A stretch of DNA of 64,000 bases from Pseudosulfitobacter pseudonitzschiae (lineage in GTDB: Bacteria > Pseudomonadota > Alphaproteobacteria > Rhodobacterales > Rhodobacteraceae), in assembly GCF_900129395.1 (NCBI RefSeq), contig NZ_FQVP01000005.1, positions 186,001 through 250,000 of the forward strand, given 5' to 3'. Position 1 is the stretch's first letter. Every line of letters starts with the position of its first letter. The position numbers were made by a program, and so were the translations under genes. Positions 8,294 to 17,267 of this stretch are shown here, piece after piece. The notes below the pieces were generated by a model that had not been told where the DNA came from, searched no databases, and saw only the letters and a list, made by a program, of their open reading frames with translations.

Positions 8294-8758
8294 ATGGCCG
8301 AAAACACAACAGAAGTTCTGGTGGGCGGCGTTGTTCTGGCCGCCGCGGTTGCCTTTGGCATTTATGCCGCTCAGGCGGCGGGCCTTCGTTCGGGCGGGGA
8401 CAGCTATCCGCTGCATGCCAGCTTTCGCAGCCTTGAAGGTGTCAGTGTCGGCACCGACGTGCGTCTGGCGGGGGTCAAGGTGGGCACCGTGTCAGGCGTT
8501 GCCCTGAACCCTGAGACCTTTCGCGCCGATACCACCGTCGATGTGGCCAAAACCATCGAGATCCCCGACGACAGCGCCATCGTGATCAGCTCCGAAGGGT
8601 TGCTGGGCGGAAACTTCGTTGAAATCGTCCCCGGTGGATCGCCGTTTTTCTTTGAGCCCGGCGATCAGTTCACCGATACCCAAGGGGCCGTGTCCCTGAT
8701 TTCCCTGCTGTTGAAGTTTGTCGGCGGCGGCGGCGACAGCGACGGAGCATCCGAGTGA
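8294..8758 (+). CDS. MlaD-family (MCE domain) lipid-transport protein
   Basis: 154-residue protein with one N-terminal transmembrane helix (about residues 7-28) and a periplasmic MCE domain: YPLHASFRSLEGVSVGTDVRLAGVKVGTV, then SSEGLLGGNFVEIVPGG. MlaD hexamers bind phospholipids between the membranes for the Mla ABC system that maintains outer-membrane asymmetry. The mlaE/mlaF partners are not beside it. It starts immediately after the NDUFA12 stop and overlaps the next gene (GTGA). Confidence 0.88.
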   Translation: MAENTTEVLVGGVVLAAAVAFGIYAAQAAGLRSGGDSYPLHASFRSLEGVSVGTDVRLAGVKVGTVSGVALNPETFRADTTVDVAKTIEIPDDSAIVISSEGLLGGNFVEIVPGGSPFFFEPGDQFTDTQGAVSLISLLLKFVGGGGDSDGASE

Positions 8759-9114
8759 AACATCTGCTTGCAGCGGTATGCCTTGCAGCCTTTGTGCTGC
8801 CCGCGGCGGCGCAAGAGACAGCAACCGCCCGGGGCGCTGTTTTGCGCGGGCTGGACACGTTCAACGGTCATGTCACCGATATGGAAGTGGCCGCAGGTCA
8901 AAGCGTGCAATTCGGCCGCCTGAACATCGTGCTGCGCGAATGCCGCTATCCGGCAGGCAATCCGGCAGGCGATGCCTATGCCTCGCTTGAAATCAGCCAG
9001 CAGGGCCGCGAGGGCGTGATCTTTTCCGGCTGGATGATCGCCTCATCCCCTGCGCTGAGCGCGATGGAACACCCGCGCTACGACGTCTGGGTGCTGCGCT
9101 GTACCACCGATTGA
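8755..9114 (+). CDS. DUF2155 periplasmic protein
   Basis: 119 residues with a signal peptide of about 19 residues (ending AAAQ). The DUF2155 core is visible: VLRGLDTFNGHVTDMEV, GRLNIVLRECRYP, AYASLEI, IFSGWMIASSPALSAMEHPRYDVWVLRC. Function is unknown; the family is typical of alphaproteobacteria and often sits near complex I accessory or lipid-transport genes, as here. GTG start at 8755 overlaps the mlaD stop. The 3' end overlaps the convergent aat gene by 37 bases. Confidence 0.9.
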   Translation: MKHLLAAVCLAAFVLPAAAQETATARGAVLRGLDTFNGHVTDMEVAAGQSVQFGRLNIVLRECRYPAGNPAGDAYASLEISQQGREGVIFSGWMIASSPALSAMEHPRYDVWVLRCTTD

Positions 9115-9710
9115 AGCGATGCGGGGGGCAGCTCTGTAAAGCTGGCCTGACCCGTTAATGCCTTTGTCAACATCTTGTGATATTCCGCGCGCGAGACTTC
9201 GATCCCGCCCAGTGACGCCAGATGGTCGGTCAGAAACTGTGTGTCGAACAGAGTAAAGCCGCAACGTTGCAGGTGATCGACACAAGCGCCCAAGGCCATC
9301 TTTGACGCATTGGTGCGCCGCGAGAACATGCTTTCGCCAAAAAACGCCGTGCCCAGCGTCACACCGTACAGGCCCCCCACCAGTTCCTCACCTTCGTACA
9401 GTTCAAAGGAATGGGCGTGACCCATCTGGAACAACGCATTGTAAAGACTGCGAATCTCGGCGTTTATCCATGTCTCGGCGCGGTCGGCGCAGGCATCGAC
9501 CGTGCCCAGGAAATCGGCATTGATTGCGACGCGCCAGTCGCTGCGGCGCATCGCGCGGGCAAGGCTGCGGGACATATGAAACCCGTCCAGCGGCATCAAC
9601 CCGCGTTTGCGCGGATCGACCCAGAAGATGTCCGGGTCGTCGCGGTGTTCGGCCATCGGAAAGACCCCGATGCTGTACCCGTGCAAGAGAATCTCGGGTG
9701 TGAGATTCAT
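9078..9710 (-). CDS. aat: Leucyl/phenylalanyl-tRNA-protein transferase Aat
   Basis: 210-residue N-end-rule enzyme that transfers Leu or Phe from aminoacyl-tRNA to proteins with N-terminal Arg or Lys, marking them for ClpAP. Family motifs: GVFPMAEHRDDPDIFWVDPRKRG, HMSRSLAR, WINAEIRSLYNALFQMGHAHSFELYEG, LGTAFFGESMFSRRTNASKMAL and LFDTQFLTDHLASLGG. Its ATG overlaps the accC stop by one base (TAATG), so it is the third gene of accB-accC-aat. Confidence 0.95.
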   Translation of the reverse strand: MNLTPEILLHGYSIGVFPMAEHRDDPDIFWVDPRKRGLMPLDGFHMSRSLARAMRRSDWRVAINADFLGTVDACADRAETWINAEIRSLYNALFQMGHAHSFELYEGEELVGGLYGVTLGTAFFGESMFSRRTNASKMALGACVDHLQRCGFTLFDTQFLTDHLASLGGIEVSRAEYHKMLTKALTGQASFTELPPASLQSVVQRSTQTS

Positions 9711-11062
9711 TATGCAGGCTGCAGATGCGTCTCCAGCCAGTGTTCCAGCCAGTGAATGTTGTAATTGCCCGAATGGATGTCCGGCTCTTGCAGCAGTGCA
9801 TCGAACAACGGGATTGTGGTGTCCACACCGTCCACGATCAGCTCGCCCAAGGCGCGGCGCAGACGTGCCAGTGCTTCGGGCCGGTCACGGCCATGTACGA
9901 TCAGCTTGCCGATCAGGCTGTCGTAATAGGGCGGGATCGAATAGCCGTCGTACAGCGCCGAATCCATCCGCACCCCCAAACCGCCGGGCGCGTGGTACTG
10001 CGTGATCCGGCCCGGACAGGGGGAAAAGTTGGGCAGACGCTCGGCGTTGATGCGCACTTCGATGGCGTGTCCGTTGATCTTCAGGTCGTCCTGAGTGAAA
10101 GACATCGGCAAGCCTGCAGCCACGCGGATTTGTTCGCGCACCAGGTCGACGCCGAAAATCCCTTCGGTCACAGGGTGTTCCACCTGAAGGCGGGTGTTCA
10201 TCTCGATGAAATAGAACTCGCCGTTCTCATAGAGAAACTCGATTGTGCCCGCACCGATATAGTTGATGTTGGCACAGGCGTCGGCACAGATCTTGCCGAT
10301 GCGGTCGCGTTCTTCCTGGGTGATGGTGGGGCCGGGGGCCTCTTCGAACACCTTCTGGTGGCGCCGTTGCAGCGAACAGTCGCGTTCACCCAGGTGCACC
10401 GCGTTGCCCTTGCCGTCGCCGAACACCTGAATTTCGATGTGGCGGGGCGTGGTCAGGTATTTCTCGATATAGACTTCGTCGTTGCCAAAGTTCGATTTGC
10501 CTTCGGCGCGGGCGGTCATGAAAGCGCGTTCCATCTCGGCGGCGGACCCGGCGACTTTCATGCCCTTGCCACCACCGCCGGCAGTTGCCTTGATGATGAC
10601 CGGATAGCCCATTTCGGCACCGATACGCTTGGCGTCTTCCAGCGTGTCGACGCCACCCTCCGAGCCGGGAACGCAAGGAACACCCAGCTTTTTCATCGTG
10701 TCCTTGGCGGTGATTTTGTCACCCATGACACGGATATGGTCGGCTGTGGGGCCGATAAAGGTCAGGTCGTGGTCCTGAATGATCTGCACAAAGGCAGCGT
10801 TTTCGGACAGGAAACCATAGCCAGGGTGAATCGCCTCCGCTCCGGTAATCTCGCAGGCGGCGATGATCGACGGGATCGACAGATAGGACTGTGTCGACGA
10901 CGGTGGGCCGATGCACACGCTTTCGTCGGCCATGCGCACGTGCATCGCGTCGCTGTCGGCGGTCGAATGGACCGCAACGCTGCCGATGCCCATTTCACGG
11001 CACGCACGGATGACGCGCAGGGCGATCTCTCCGCGGTTGGCAATCAGGATTTTATTGAACAT
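9710..11062 (-). CDS. accC: Biotin carboxylase subunit of acetyl-CoA carboxylase AccC
   Basis: 450-residue ATP-grasp enzyme that carboxylates biotin on AccB, the first half-reaction of acetyl-CoA carboxylase in fatty acid synthesis. Visible: N-terminal MFNKILIANRGEIALRVIRA, the glycine-rich ATP loop KATAGGGGKGMKV, the catalytic HLGERDCSLQRRHQKVFEEAP, and FIEMNTRLQVEHPVTE. Length matches the family. It lies 10 bases after accB and directly upstream of aat. Confidence 0.97.
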   Translation of the reverse strand: MFNKILIANRGEIALRVIRACREMGIGSVAVHSTADSDAMHVRMADESVCIGPPSSTQSYLSIPSIIAACEITGAEAIHPGYGFLSENAAFVQIIQDHDLTFIGPTADHIRVMGDKITAKDTMKKLGVPCVPGSEGGVDTLEDAKRIGAEMGYPVIIKATAGGGGKGMKVAGSAAEMERAFMTARAEGKSNFGNDEVYIEKYLTTPRHIEIQVFGDGKGNAVHLGERDCSLQRRHQKVFEEAPGPTITQEERDRIGKICADACANINYIGAGTIEFLYENGEFYFIEMNTRLQVEHPVTEGIFGVDLVREQIRVAAGLPMSFTQDDLKINGHAIEVRINAERLPNFSPCPGRITQYHAPGGLGVRMDSALYDGYSIPPYYDSLIGKLIVHGRDRPEALARLRRALGELIVDGVDTTIPLFDALLQEPDIHSGNYNIHWLEHWLETHLQPA

Positions 11063-11072
11063 TGTCAGATCC

Positions 11073-11567
11073 TTATTCCAGGATCACAAGCGGTGCGCCA
11101 AATTCGACCGCCGCGCCATCATCCACCAGGATACGCTTGACAGTGCCGGCGCGGGGGGCCGGAATGTGGTTCATGGTTTTCATAGCCTCGACGATCAGCA
11201 GCGTGTCGCCTTCGGCGACGGTGGCACCGACCGAGATGAACGCGGGCGCGCCGGGTTCGGCTTGCATATAGACGGTGCCAACCATGGGCGAGGTGACCGC
11301 GCCGGGGTGATCTGCGGGATCTTCATTGGCGGCGGGGGCGGCCGCTGCGGCAGCGGCAGGCGCGGCAGCAGCCGGGGCCGCGGAAATCTGGGCCGGTGCG
11401 GGCGCATAACCTGCGACGGGCGGGTGTTCGCGTGTGACGCGCACGTTCAGGCTGTCGTCTTCGGCATAGTCGCGTTTGACCTGAAGCTCTGTCAGATCGT
11501 TTTCGCGCAGGAGTTCGGCCAGCGCCTTGATAAAGGCCACGTCGTCGTCGTGTTTGTTCTTTGTCAT
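11073..11567 (-). CDS. accB: Biotin carboxyl carrier protein AccB
   Basis: 164-residue BCCP. An N-terminal helical segment is followed by an Ala/Pro-rich linker (about residues 52-80) and a C-terminal biotinyl domain with [10 protein letters not shown] and the biotin-accepting Lys in EAMKTMN (EAMKMMN in E. coli). The ATG at 11565-11567 (MTKNKHDDD) is supported by GAGGACGACA upstream; longer in-frame starts add 79 residues of unlikely sequence. First gene of accB-accC-aat. Confidence 0.95.
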   Translation of the reverse strand: MTKNKHDDDVAFIKALAELLRENDLTELQVKRDYAEDDSLNVRVTREHPPVAGYAPAPAQISAAPAAAAPAAAAAAAPAANEDPADHPGAVTSPMVGTVYMQAEPGAPAFISVGATVAEGDTLLIVEAMKTMNHIPAPRAGTVKRILVDDGAAVEFGAPLVILE

Positions 11568-11587
11568 TGTCGTCCTCGACCTCTTGT

Positions 11588-11609
11588 CAGGGGCGTTGAA
11601 CGCCCCCTG
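11588..11609 (-). other. Hairpin in the accB leader
   Basis: CAGGGGCGTT-GA-ACGCCCCCTG forms a stem of about 9 bp with one bulge, 21 bases upstream of the accB start. There is no T run, so it is not a clear terminator. It could affect accB translation or mRNA stability; role unknown. Confidence 0.4.
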
Positions 11610-11781
11610 TTCTGGGGTCGGGTTATAGGCCAGATGTACCCCATTGGAAAGCATGGCTTTGCCGGTTTGGTGCATGTGCGCCTGCATGCCATCGTTGTGC
11701 GCGTGGCTGCGGGGTGGCGACGCGGTCGTTGGCAAGGTTGCGGACGGGTTCAGGACGGTCAATGGCGCGGGCTTCAAACGC

Positions 11782-11817
11782 GGTTGCGGGCGCCGTTGTG
11801 ACACAGCGCCCGCAACC
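11782..11817 (-). terminator. Strong hairpin after the RTX-type gene
   Basis: GGTTGCGGGCGC and GCGCCCGCAACC pair perfectly (12 bp, 12-base loop), 24 bases past the stop of the minus-strand RTX gene. It lacks a long T run, so termination strength is uncertain. Confidence 0.55.
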
Positions 11818-11840
11818 CAGATAATCCCAGCCCAAAGGCC

Positions 11841-13034
11841 TTAGGCGACGAGGAGTACGTCGCCCGGCGTCATGAAGTTGTCTCCGGTCAGTTCGCCCGG
11901 CTGTACGTCAAGGAAGGTCACGGTGATACCGTCGGCGTTGCTAAAGCCGCTCATGCCGCCCAACCCAAGGTCCTGGTAGAGACCCGACAGGTCCAGTACG
12001 GCATTGCCCCCTGTATAGGTCAGGTGCGCCAGTACATCGGCATCGCTGAACGCAGGCAGACCGTCATTCAATCCGCCGGGTAGGCTGACCACATCGCGCA
12101 CAGCGTCGAAATCGGTGATGATATCGGCGCCGCTGTTGCCGGCAAAGATAAAGACATCGCTGCCCGATCCACCGCTGAGAGTGTCGTTGCCGCGTCCACC
12201 GTCGATCTGATCCTCGCCGGTGCCGCCGAACAGGGCGTCGTTGCCGTTGCCCCCGTACAGGCGGTCCTTGCCGCCGTCACCGTACAGCGTGTCATTGCCG
12301 TCGCCACCGCGCAGCACGTCCTTGTTGTTGCCGCCCATCAGCGTATCGTTGCCACCGTGACCGTTCAGGACGTCACGGCCCTGGCCACCCATGAACACGT
12401 CGTTGTTTACGCCGCCGTACATCACGTCATTGCCGTTGCCGCCGCGCACTTCCGAGGCAAAAACCGCCGGGTTGTCGTAGTTGTCGCTGCTCAGATCGTC
12501 CTGCACCGCGCTGTAGAAATCGTTGCCGTCGCCCAGGAACACACGGTCCAGCGTGCCCGCGTTCAAAACGCGGTCATCGCCGCTTCCCATGCGCAGGGTG
12601 CCAGCCACGTCACCGCGCATTGTATCGGTTGCGAAGTTCTGGAAGTAATCGTCACCACCGCCCATGCGCACGTCGCCGCCGATGCTGCCATAGTTGTCGA
12701 TCAGGTCACTGCTGTTGCCCAAGGTGACGTCGCCGCTGATCAGTCCAAGATTGTTCAGATAGTGCTCGCCCTGGCCGATCATATCGAGGTCGCCGTAGTT
12801 GGCTGCCCCTGTTTCCATGAAAAAGGCCGCGTCGCCGTCACCTTGTCCAAAGAACCCGCCGGTGATCGAGGCGTCGCTGGTAAGGGTCGCTTTGTAAGCG
12901 ATCTGGTTCACTGTTCTCGAAGTGGCGATGTCGCCGAAATAAGTCACGGTGTACGGAAATGAGCCAAGCGTAACCGTGGTCGGGTCGGTCAAGTTCTTGC
13001 CGGGAGTGAAGGTAACGTAGGAAAGATGTGCCAT
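11841..13034 (-). CDS. Secreted RTX-type calcium-binding repeat protein
   Basis: 397 residues. The C-terminal half (about residues 195-310) holds nine or so GGxGxDxLx nonapeptide repeats (GGNGNDVMY, GGQGRDVLN, GGNNKDVLR and others), which fold into a calcium-binding beta-roll in type I-secreted proteins. The last 80 residues (SGSDVFIFAGNSGADIITDF onward) resemble the terminal secretion region. The N-terminal half has looser repeats of about 20 residues of the form GDVxLGxxxDxxxNxG. There is no Sec signal and no adjacent type I exporter. ATG at 13032-13034 is preferred; an in-frame ATG at 13088 lacks a ribosome site. Function beyond secretion and Ca2+ binding is unknown. Confidence 0.78.
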   Translation of the reverse strand: MAHLSYVTFTPGKNLTDPTTVTLGSFPYTVTYFGDIATSRTVNQIAYKATLTSDASITGGFFGQGDGDAAFFMETGAANYGDLDMIGQGEHYLNNLGLISGDVTLGNSSDLIDNYGSIGGDVRMGGGDDYFQNFATDTMRGDVAGTLRMGSGDDRVLNAGTLDRVFLGDGNDFYSAVQDDLSSDNYDNPAVFASEVRGGNGNDVMYGGVNNDVFMGGQGRDVLNGHGGNDTLMGGNNKDVLRGGDGNDTLYGDGGKDRLYGGNGNDALFGGTGEDQIDGGRGNDTLSGGSGSDVFIFAGNSGADIITDFDAVRDVVSLPGGLNDGLPAFSDADVLAHLTYTGGNAVLDLSGLYQDLGLGGMSGFSNADGITVTFLDVQPGELTGDNFMTPGDVLLVA

Positions 13035-13303
13035 CTGTGGGCTAACCCTTTTGCGAGTGTGAATAGAAAAGGGGGAGACGGAGGGCATCTTTCGGGGTCC
13101 ATGACCCCGTGCACGTCATGATGAACGGCCCAAAATTGTTGGTAGAACCCTGCCGGACGGCAGAATTCTTCAATAAAAATATCATTGTGTTCAACCCCCA
13201 GGTCAATGCCATGATTTTGCCTTATTTTAAGGTGGCGGCCTAGGGAAAACAGTAAGTGTTTCCAAATCAGTGACAAAGACGGGGATCGTTTGTGATCAGG
13301 CAT
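13035..13303 (-). promoter_or_regulatory. AT-richer upstream region of the RTX-type gene
   Basis: Gap of 322 bases between the RTX-type gene and livF. Apart from the livF terminator at 13304-13331 it carries no credible gene. The stretch 13165-13260 is clearly AT richer than its surroundings (AATAAAAATATCATTG, TTTTGCCTTATTTTAAGG) and probably contains the RTX promoter. No recognised operator was found. Confidence 0.4.
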
Positions 13304-13331
13304 AAAAAAACCGGCCGCAGGGGGCCGGTTT
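13304..13331 (-). terminator. Terminator of the liv operon
   Basis: On the minus strand AAACCGGCC-CCCTGC-GGCCGGTTT (arms 13323-13331 and 13308-13316) is followed by a run of Ts. It lies 26 bases past the livF stop. Confidence 0.88.
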
Positions 13332-13356
13332 CTATCCTTGGTTGAATTGGCTGAGG

Positions 13357-14112
13357 TCAGATCGCCAGATACTCTTCGCGCAGCGCTTTGTTTTCCAGCA
13401 CTTCGGCAGCGGTTCCGTCAAAAACGATTCCGCCAGTGTCCAGAATCACCGCGCGGTCGGCCAGTTTCAGCGCCCGCACCGCGTTCTGTTCGACGATCAC
13501 GGTGGTGATGCCCTGTTCCTTGATGATGCGCAGGGTCTTTTCGATTTCGTCAACGATGACCGGCGCCAGGCCTTCGTAAGGTTCGTCCAGCAACAACACC
13601 TTGATGTCGCGGGCCAGCGCGCGGGCAATCGCCAGCATCTGCTGTTCGCCGCCCGACAGGGTCACGCCCTCTTGCATCCGCCGTTCGCCCAAGCGCGGAA
13701 ACAGATCATAGAGCCGCTCGATCGACCAGCCGATCGGTGGTGCGATCTGTGCCAGCTTCAGGTTTTCCTCGACCGTCAGGCCGGGGATGATCCGGCGGTC
13801 CTCGGGCACCAGGCCCAGACCGGCTTGCGCGGCTTCATAGCTGGACATGTTGTGCAGCGGTTTGTGATCCAGCCAGATCTCGCCCTTGCGCACCTCGGGG
13901 TCGCCGATGCGTGCAATCGACCGCAGGGTCGAGGTTTTGCCCGCCCCGTTGCGGCCCAGCAGGGCCAGGATTTCGCCCTCGTGGACGTTAAAGCTGACGC
14001 CTTGCACGATATAGCTTTCGCCGTAATAGGCGTGCACGTCCCAGACCGACAGAAAGGCCGGGGCAGTTGCCGCGTGGTTGGCGTTCTTCGAGAAGTCGGG
14101 TTGTGTGTTCAT
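13357..14112 (-). CDS. livF: Branched-chain amino acid/amide ABC transporter ATPase LivF
   Basis: 251-residue ABC ATPase. Motifs: Walker A GRNGAGKTS, LGLVPEDRRIIPGLTVEENL (the LivF-type Q-loop region), signature LSGGEQQM, Walker B VLLLDEPYEGLAP and switch VIVEQNAVRAL. It pairs with LivG to power uptake through LivH/LivM. It carries an N-terminal extension of about 18 residues. Last gene of livK-H-M-G-F and followed by the terminator at 13304-13331. Confidence 0.93.
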   Translation of the reverse strand: MNTQPDFSKNANHAATAPAFLSVWDVHAYYGESYIVQGVSFNVHEGEILALLGRNGAGKTSTLRSIARIGDPEVRKGEIWLDHKPLHNMSSYEAAQAGLGLVPEDRRIIPGLTVEENLKLAQIAPPIGWSIERLYDLFPRLGERRMQEGVTLSGGEQQMLAIARALARDIKVLLLDEPYEGLAPVIVDEIEKTLRIIKEQGITTVIVEQNAVRALKLADRAVILDTGGIVFDGTAAEVLENKALREEYLAI

Positions 14113-14123
14113 CCGGCCCGTCC

Positions 14124-14885
14124 TTATGCTGCCTGGGTTTCGCCAAGGTAGGCTTCGCGCACCTTGGGGTGCCCCTTGATGTTGTCGGGTGTGTCTTCGA
14201 CCAGCGGTGTGCCCTGCGCCAGCACGGTGATCCGCTCGGCCAGAGAGAACACCACGTGCATGTCGTGTTCGATGATCGCGATGGTGATGTCGCGCTCGTC
14301 CTTGATCTGTTTCAGCAGGTCGATGGTGTTGTTCGTGTCGGCCCGCGCCATGCCGGCGGTGGGTTCATCCAGCAAAAGCAGACGGGGTTCCTGAGACAGG
14401 CACATCCCGATCTCCAACCGTCGCTTGTCACCACGCGACAGGGAAGCGGAATGCATATGGCGTTTGTCGACCATGTTCATCTCTTCCAGCATATGTTCGG
14501 CGCGGTTCACGATATCGCGGTCGTTCAGCATGTTGGTCATCGCATTCAGCCCGAATGATCCGTCGCGCTTGGCAAAGCAGGGGATCATCATATTTTCCAT
14601 CACCGTCAGATCGCCAAAGATCTCGGGTGTCTGGAACACGCGGCTGATGCCCATCTGGTTGATTTCATAGGGTTTGCGCCCCAGCACGGATTGCCCGTCA
14701 AACAATACGGACCCGGTGTCGGGGATCAGCTTGCCCACCAGGCAGTTCAGCAGCGTCGACTTGCCTGCGCCGTTGGGGCCGATGATGGCGTGAACGCTGT
14801 TTTCCGCGATGCTCAGGTTCACGTCCCCCAGCGCCTGCAACCCGCCAAAGCGCTTGCCGACATTTTTGACTTCGAGAATACCCAT
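14124..14885 (-). CDS. livG: Branched-chain amino acid/amide ABC transporter ATPase LivG
   Basis: 253-residue ABC ATPase with Walker A GPNGAGKST, signature LSRGDKRRLEIG (degenerate LSxGD form, usual for this subgroup), Walker B LLLLDEPTAGMARADTNNT and the switch His in IIEHDMHVVFSLAERI. Lies 11 bases upstream of livF and 12 bases after livM. Partner of LivF in the same transporter. Its family match is to Liv/Urt-type G subunits, so the substrate could be amino acids, amides or urea. Confidence 0.93.
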   Translation of the reverse strand: MGILEVKNVGKRFGGLQALGDVNLSIAENSVHAIIGPNGAGKSTLLNCLVGKLIPDTGSVLFDGQSVLGRKPYEINQMGISRVFQTPEIFGDLTVMENMMIPCFAKRDGSFGLNAMTNMLNDRDIVNRAEHMLEEMNMVDKRHMHSASLSRGDKRRLEIGMCLSQEPRLLLLDEPTAGMARADTNNTIDLLKQIKDERDITIAIIEHDMHVVFSLAERITVLAQGTPLVEDTPDNIKGHPKVREAYLGETQAA

Positions 14886-14897
14886 TGTTTCTCTCCT

Positions 14898-16139
14898 TTA
14901 TTCGGCAGCAGTGTTGCGTTGTTCGGCAGCGTCGGCTTCGGCCTCGGCGGTCGAACGTTTGGGGTTGCCAAAGATCATGCGTCCCAGACGTTTGCCGCCC
15001 TCGACCAGCCCGCCGGGCAGGAAGATGATGACGACCATGAACAACAGTCCCAGCGTCAGGTGCCAGCCCTTGCCCACGAAGGGGTGAATGATGGTGACCA
15101 GGAAATCCTCGACGCCGTCAGGCAGGAAGCCCAGCCATTGATGCAGCACCCCGTCGTTGATCTTGCTCAGGATGTTCTTGAAATACTCGTTGAACCCTGC
15201 TCCCAGGATCGGTCCGATCAATGTGCCGACACCGCCCAGGATCGCCATGATCACGATCTCGCCCGAGGCGGTCCAGTGCATCCGTTCGGCACCCGCCAGC
15301 GGGTCCATCGACGACAGCAATCCGCCGGCCAGACCAGCATAGATACCAGAAATGACAAAGGCTGCCAGCGTGTAGGGCTTGGTGTTCAGCCCGGTGTAGT
15401 TCATCCGCTGCTGGTTCGACTTCACCGCCCGCAGCATCATCCCAAAGGGCGAGCGGAAGATGCGGATCGAGATATAGAAAGAGATCAGCATGATGATGCC
15501 GCACAGGTAGTAGCCGGCGTTGAAGGTGAACAGCCAGTCGCCCAACCGCAGTTCGTAGCTGTCGCGCATGGCGATGCCAAAAAAGTTGGTCACCGGCAGC
15601 GATCCGTCCGCAGTGGTCGACTGGCCCAGCACGCGCGGATCGGTCAGCAGCAGTTGCAGCCCGGTTTCACCATTGGTCAGGTTGAAGTTCGACGTGGGGT
15701 TTCCCAGCACCGAATAGGCCAGGTTGTACGACATCTGTGCAAAGGCCAGCGTCAGGATCGAGAAATAGATGCCCGACCGGCGCAGGCTGACGTATCCGAT
15801 GGCCAGCGCAAAGATGCCCGCCACCACCATCGACAACAGTATGCCGGGGATCACGTTCATGCCCAACAGCTTGAACATCCACACCGCTGAATAAGAGCCG
15901 ACACCCAGAAACGCCGCGTGGCCGAAGCTGAGATAGCCGGTCAAGCCGAACAGGATGTTGAACCCGATCACCAGAATGCCAAAGATCACAAAGCGTTGCA
16001 TCAGGTCGGGGTAGCCTGCGTTGAACATCTGCGCGAGGCTGGAGCCCTGAGGGAAGGGGTTCAGGATGAAGGGGGCCAAGGCCACCATCGCCAGAACCAC
16101 CATGAACAGGGTAAAGTCTTTTTTGGTCAGTCCAAGCAT
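14898..16139 (-). CDS. livM: Branched-chain amino acid/amide ABC transporter permease LivM
   Basis: 413-residue polytopic permease. The LivM core is visible in [76 protein letters not shown] and the cytoplasmic loop region [22 protein letters not shown] charged C-terminal tail of about 25 residues follows the last helix. Three bases separate it from livH. Forms the channel with LivH. Confidence 0.93.
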   Translation of the reverse strand: MLGLTKKDFTLFMVVLAMVALAPFILNPFPQGSSLAQMFNAGYPDLMQRFVIFGILVIGFNILFGLTGYLSFGHAAFLGVGSYSAVWMFKLLGMNVIPGILLSMVVAGIFALAIGYVSLRRSGIYFSILTLAFAQMSYNLAYSVLGNPTSNFNLTNGETGLQLLLTDPRVLGQSTTADGSLPVTNFFGIAMRDSYELRLGDWLFTFNAGYYLCGIIMLISFYISIRIFRSPFGMMLRAVKSNQQRMNYTGLNTKPYTLAAFVISGIYAGLAGGLLSSMDPLAGAERMHWTASGEIVIMAILGGVGTLIGPILGAGFNEYFKNILSKINDGVLHQWLGFLPDGVEDFLVTIIHPFVGKGWHLTLGLLFMVVIIFLPGGLVEGGKRLGRMIFGNPKRSTAEAEADAAEQRNTAAE

Positions 16140-16142
16140 GTC

Positions 16143-17174
16143 TTACTCCTCCATCACGCCACGACGGCCCATCAGGCCACGGGGGCGGGCGAGAATGATG
16201 ATGATCGCCACAACATAGATGATGATCTGGTCGATACCGGGCACGATTGCCTTGACCTCGTTCATCGAGGCAAAGGCTTCGAGGATGCCCAGCAGGAAAC
16301 CGGCCAGCACGGCACCGGGCAGCGACCCCATGCCGCCGACGACAACCACGACAAAGCTGAGCACAAGGAAATCCATGCCCATGTGATAATTGGGCGAGTT
16401 GATGGGCGCGTACATGACCCCCGCGAGCCCTGCCACGGCGGCGGCTATGCCGAACATGATGGTAAAGCGGCGGTCGATGTTGATGCCCAAAAGGCCCACG
16501 GTTTCGCGGTCGGCCATGCCTGCACGCACCACCATGCCGAAGGTGGTGAATTGCAGGAATGCAAAAACCGCACCGATGATGACGGCAGCAAAGGCAAAAT
16601 AGACCATGCGCCAGTAGGGGTAGATGATCGCATTGGGATCAAATCCGATCAGCACCCCGAAATCGAACGACCCGCGAAACGCCTCGGGCGCACCTGTGGG
16701 GATCGGGTTGGCCCCGTAAAACGCCTTGATCACCTCTTGCAGCACGATGGCCAGACCAAAGGTGACAAGGATCTGGTCGGCATGGGGGCGTTTGTAGAAA
16801 TGTTTGATCAGGCCGCGTTCCATGATGAAACCGATGGCGACCATGATCGGAATGGCAAAGAGTATCGCCAGCGGCACCGACCAGTCGATCAGGGTCGCCC
16901 CGACCTCGGGGCCGAACCAGCTTTCGACATAGGGCGTGCTGATCTTGGCAGGATTTCCCAGGAAATCGGTCTTTGTCGGGTCCTCGACGATGGTGGACAG
17001 GGTCAGGATACGTTGCAGGGTGACGGCGCAAAAGGCACCGATCATGAACAGCGCCCCGTGGGCAAAGTTGACCACACCCAGCGTGCCAAAGATCAGGGTC
17101 AGGCCCAGGGCGATCAATGCATAAGCAGAGCCCTTGTCCAAACCGTTGAGAAATTGAAGGATTATCTGATCCAT
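16143..17174 (-). CDS. livH: Branched-chain amino acid/amide ABC transporter permease LivH
   Basis: 343-residue polytopic permease. Family stretches: QFLNGLDKGSAYALIALGLTLIFGTLGVVNFAHGALFMIGAF, RPHADQILVTFGLAIVLQEVI, AAVAGLAGVMYAPINSP and VLSFVVVVVGGMGSLPGAVLAGFLLGILEAF. It is longer than the E. coli LivH because of an insert of about 30 residues after the second helix. Second gene of the operon, downstream of the hairpin at 17228-17255. Confidence 0.93.
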   Translation of the reverse strand: MDQIILQFLNGLDKGSAYALIALGLTLIFGTLGVVNFAHGALFMIGAFCAVTLQRILTLSTIVEDPTKTDFLGNPAKISTPYVESWFGPEVGATLIDWSVPLAILFAIPIMVAIGFIMERGLIKHFYKRPHADQILVTFGLAIVLQEVIKAFYGANPIPTGAPEAFRGSFDFGVLIGFDPNAIIYPYWRMVYFAFAAVIIGAVFAFLQFTTFGMVVRAGMADRETVGLLGINIDRRFTIMFGIAAAVAGLAGVMYAPINSPNYHMGMDFLVLSFVVVVVGGMGSLPGAVLAGFLLGILEAFASMNEVKAIVPGIDQIIIYVVAIIIILARPRGLMGRRGVMEE

Positions 17175-17227
17175 CGTCCCACTCGTTTGATTATACAGGA
17201 AAACTGCCCTCTTGCGGGGCAGGGTGA

Positions 17228-17255
17228 CGCGGGGCAGGCGGTTGCCCGCCCCGCG
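17228..17255 (-). terminator. Hairpin between livK and livH (attenuator or mRNA stabiliser)
   Basis: CGCGGGGC and GCCCCGCG pair (8 bp) and the inner GGC/GCC extends the stem around a GGTT loop. It starts 12 bases after the livK stop and has no T run. Such hairpins after binding-protein genes commonly raise their mRNA level relative to the permease genes. Confidence 0.6.
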
Positions 17256-17267
17256 CGTTGAGCGGTC

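Noticed and set aside
9725-11140. 471-codon open frame on the plus strand antisense to accC
   Set aside because: accC is unmistakable; the antisense frame has no motif or ribosome site.
12065-12460. Short near-repeats on the plus strand (GTCGTTGCC...)
   Set aside because: They are the coding repeats of the RTX nonapeptides, not a DNA repeat array.
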